Source of the DNA: Candidatus Tariuqbacter arcticus
GTDB lineage: Bacteria > Electryoneota > Tariuqbacteria > Tariuqbacterales > Tariuqbacteraceae
Length of the DNA: 6,982 bases
NCBI GenBank assembly: GCA_013202315.1
Contig: JABMRZ010000519.1
Location: 1 to 6,982 of the forward strand
Direction of reading: 5' to 3'
Part shown: one piece after another, positions 6,148 to 6,982 of the stretch
How positions within the stretch are numbered: the first letter of the stretch is position 1
Layout of the letters: every line of letters begins with the position of its first letter
The notes under the pieces: model-generated
The model's database searches: none
Told to the model about the DNA's origin: nothing
The model's input: only the letters and a program-made list of their open reading frames with translations
Position numbers and translations under genes: made by a program

Positions 6148-6165
6148 TATGGAATCGATTCCATA
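6148..6165. promoter_or_regulatory. 18-bp perfect palindrome next to the start of the 5490-6146 gene
   Basis: TATGGAATCGATTCCATA is fully self-complementary and ends one base before the ATG at 6146-6144. It lies between the predicted transcription start (about 6184) and the start codon. It could be an operator for a dimeric repressor. In RNA it could fold as a short hairpin (7-bp stem, TCGA loop) covering the place where a ribosome binding site would sit. Confidence 0.6.
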
Positions 6166-6190
6166 GTATAAAATCCATAATCTTCTGGAT

Positions 6191-6219
6191 AATATACCAT
6201 ATTAGAACGATTATTGCAA
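6191..6219 (-). promoter_or_regulatory. Candidate sigma70-type promoter for the minus-strand operon
   Basis: Read on the minus strand, TTGCAA (6219-6214) and TATATT (6196-6191) are 17 bp apart. They match consensus at 4 of 6 and 5 of 6 positions. Transcription would start near 6184 and give a leader of about 38 nt containing the palindrome at 6148-6165. AT-rich surroundings raise the chance of a false match. Confidence 0.5.
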
Positions 6220-6375
6220 CTGCACGACTTCTTCAGGTCAAAAGGAAAAACGACACACTGAATTTATTAGATTAAGCGAATTAGTTTTAAAGAACTTTCT
6301 CAATCTGTGTTTAGAATACTGGGCGAAATAAGCTGTTTTACTGCCAATATTTTGCAACTAAAATGGAGATGATTT

Positions 6376-6567
6376 GTGAAGTTATATGAGAAGCATACAA
6401 AAACAGTTCCAATTCAAAAAAAATGATTTATCTTTACAGATGCAGATAATTCGCACTTAGAATTTAAGAGCACTCACCAATTCATTAATAATCAAGGAAA
6501 TTCACTGAACCAAAATCATGTAACCCACTTGGTGATATCATTCCAAATACTAATAATAACTAAGTAA
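6376..6567 (+). pseudogene. Small ORF with an in-frame TGA, possible gene remnant
   Basis: GTG at 6376 follows GGAG (6365-6368) with 7-nt spacing. The frame reads MKLYEKHTKTVPIQKK, meets TGA at 6424-6426 directly after an eight-A run, then stays open to TAA at 6565-6567. The second part contains NQNHVTHLVISF, which loosely recalls the HLVxSF strand of relaxases, but the piece is far too short to assign. It may be a nonsense-broken remnant, or the 16-codon first part may be a chance ORF. Confidence 0.25.
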
Positions 6568-6734
6568 TGTGGATATTATAGCCAATCCTTTGTATATTAA
6601 AGGCATAACATCAGATTTTAAAATAAGCAAGAATTATACAAGCAACTGATATTTAGACATTTAGTAATTATTTCCGGAATTGCCACTAAATTAATGATAA
6701 TTATAAATATTTGAAAATCAACCCGCTAATCGAA

Positions 6735-6763
6735 TATCGATAATGCCAAGTTATTTATCGATA
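6735..6763. repeat. Twin TATCGATA palindromes two helical turns apart
   Basis: TATCGATA occurs at 6735-6742 and 6756-6763, each a perfect 8-bp palindrome, with centres 21 bp apart. Read outward, TATCGATAA and TTATCGATA also form a 9-bp inverted repeat with an 11-nt spacer. The spacing would place two bound dimers on the same face of the DNA. No adjacent gene or clear promoter shows what it might control. Confidence 0.45.
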
Positions 6764-6882
6764 AATTACTGATATTATGTTTATATTCTTATACATATGA
6801 ATTATGTCTGTATATTTGTGTAAAAACGGTTTAGGTTTCGTCTGAGAAAATTGAGCCAATGCGATTTTCGAAATAATACAGG

Positions 6883-6981
6883 TTAGTGGAAAGCTGCCTT
6901 CTTGCCATTCATAGTTTCAACCCCCAACTCCGATATAGCACCGATAAACCTGACATACAATGGCTCACTACCGCTCACTAT
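6883..6981 (-). CDS. Partial gene entering from the right edge, C-terminal end only
   Basis: The only open minus-strand frame at the right edge runs 32 codons to TAA at 6883-6885, and base composition becomes more GC-rich here than in the preceding 600 bases. The visible end reads EPLYVRFIGAISELGVETMN and finishes GKKAAFH. The EPLYxxFI...LGV pattern faintly resembles the region before the C-terminal VETGxFGAxM block of D-aminoacyl-tRNA deacylase. The conserved block itself is absent, so I do not assign that function. It is either a gene's true C-terminus or a frame broken by decay. Confidence 0.35.
   Translation of the reverse strand: MVSGSEPLYVRFIGAISELGVETMNGKKAAFH
6963..6980. repeat. Short tandem direct repeat at the window edge
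   Basis: GCTCACTA occurs at 6963-6970 and 6973-6980, a 10-bp period with two copies visible. It lies inside the partial minus-strand frame. It may continue beyond the window or be coincidence. Confidence 0.4.
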
Positions 6982-6982
6982 G

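Larger units (their letters stand above)
6220..6880. other. Long AT-rich stretch without a convincing gene
   Basis: No frame above about 60 codons is open on either strand. The stretch contains an interrupted small ORF (6376-6567) and twin TATCGATA palindromes (6735-6763). I see no tRNA, CRISPR-like spacing, transposase remnant or strong terminator. Its length and AT content suggest a decayed region or a regulatory spacer. Confidence 0.5.

Noticed and set aside
6060..6275. 71-codon plus-strand ORF
   Set aside because: It is antisense to the start of the 5490-6146 gene and runs across its palindrome and promoter, with no coding character of its own.
1..6982. CRISPR array, tRNA or complete insertion sequence
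   Set aside because: I found no regularly spaced repeats, cloverleaf-like sequence, or transposase gene with terminal inverted repeats.

Overview
The window looks like an accessory region of a bacterial chromosome or plasmid. It holds a compact restriction-modification (RM) operon on the plus strand. The operon is flanked on both sides by minus-strand genes that appear to be broken remnants. The left remnant ends with a gas-vesicle GvpL/GvpF-type C-terminus (GPWPPYNFV). The right remnant is an NtrC-family response regulator cut off just after its Walker A motif. GvpL/F together with an NtrC-type regulator suggests a Desulfobacterota (deltaproteobacterial) or similar Gram-negative host, but this taxonomic guess is weak. 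No rRNA, tRNA, CRISPR array or complete insertion sequence is visible.

Layout. Bases 1-250 are AT-rich and noncoding, with an imperfect inverted repeat. Bases 260-739 (minus) are a gvpL/F-like fragment lacking its N-terminal third. At 722-759 a hairpin with a T-run lies where the GC-rich remnant meets AT-rich DNA. A near-consensus sigma70-type promoter (814-842) then drives a 35-codon small ORF (900-1007). This is followed by a fused nuclease-methyltransferase (1011-3161, TTG start) and a two-TRD specificity subunit (3162-4664). Bases 4665-4790 hold short gene debris. The truncated NtrC-like regulator (4760-5479, minus) lies 10 bp downstream of an unrecognised but clearly coding gene (5490-6146, minus). 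That gene has its own promoter and an 18-bp perfect palindrome next to its start codon. Bases 6220-6880 are AT-rich and mostly noncoding, with twin TATCGATA palindromes and one interrupted small ORF. A partial minus-strand reading frame enters from the right edge.

How the genes work together. The two RM genes look like a self-sufficient system of the BcgI (type IIB) or type I-like kind. The N-terminal PD-(D/E)xK domain would cut, the N6-adenine methyltransferase domain would protect host DNA, and the S subunit would recognise a bipartite site. No helicase-type HsdR is present. The flanking regulator has lost its 3' end and the gvpL/F gene its 5' end, both on the minus strand and in collinear order. 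The simplest reading is that the RM cassette replaced the stretch that once lay between them. The most unusual local feature is the small ORF. It is in the same frame as the methyltransferase, has its own Shine-Dalgarno sequence, and is separated from the TTG start only by TAA AAA.
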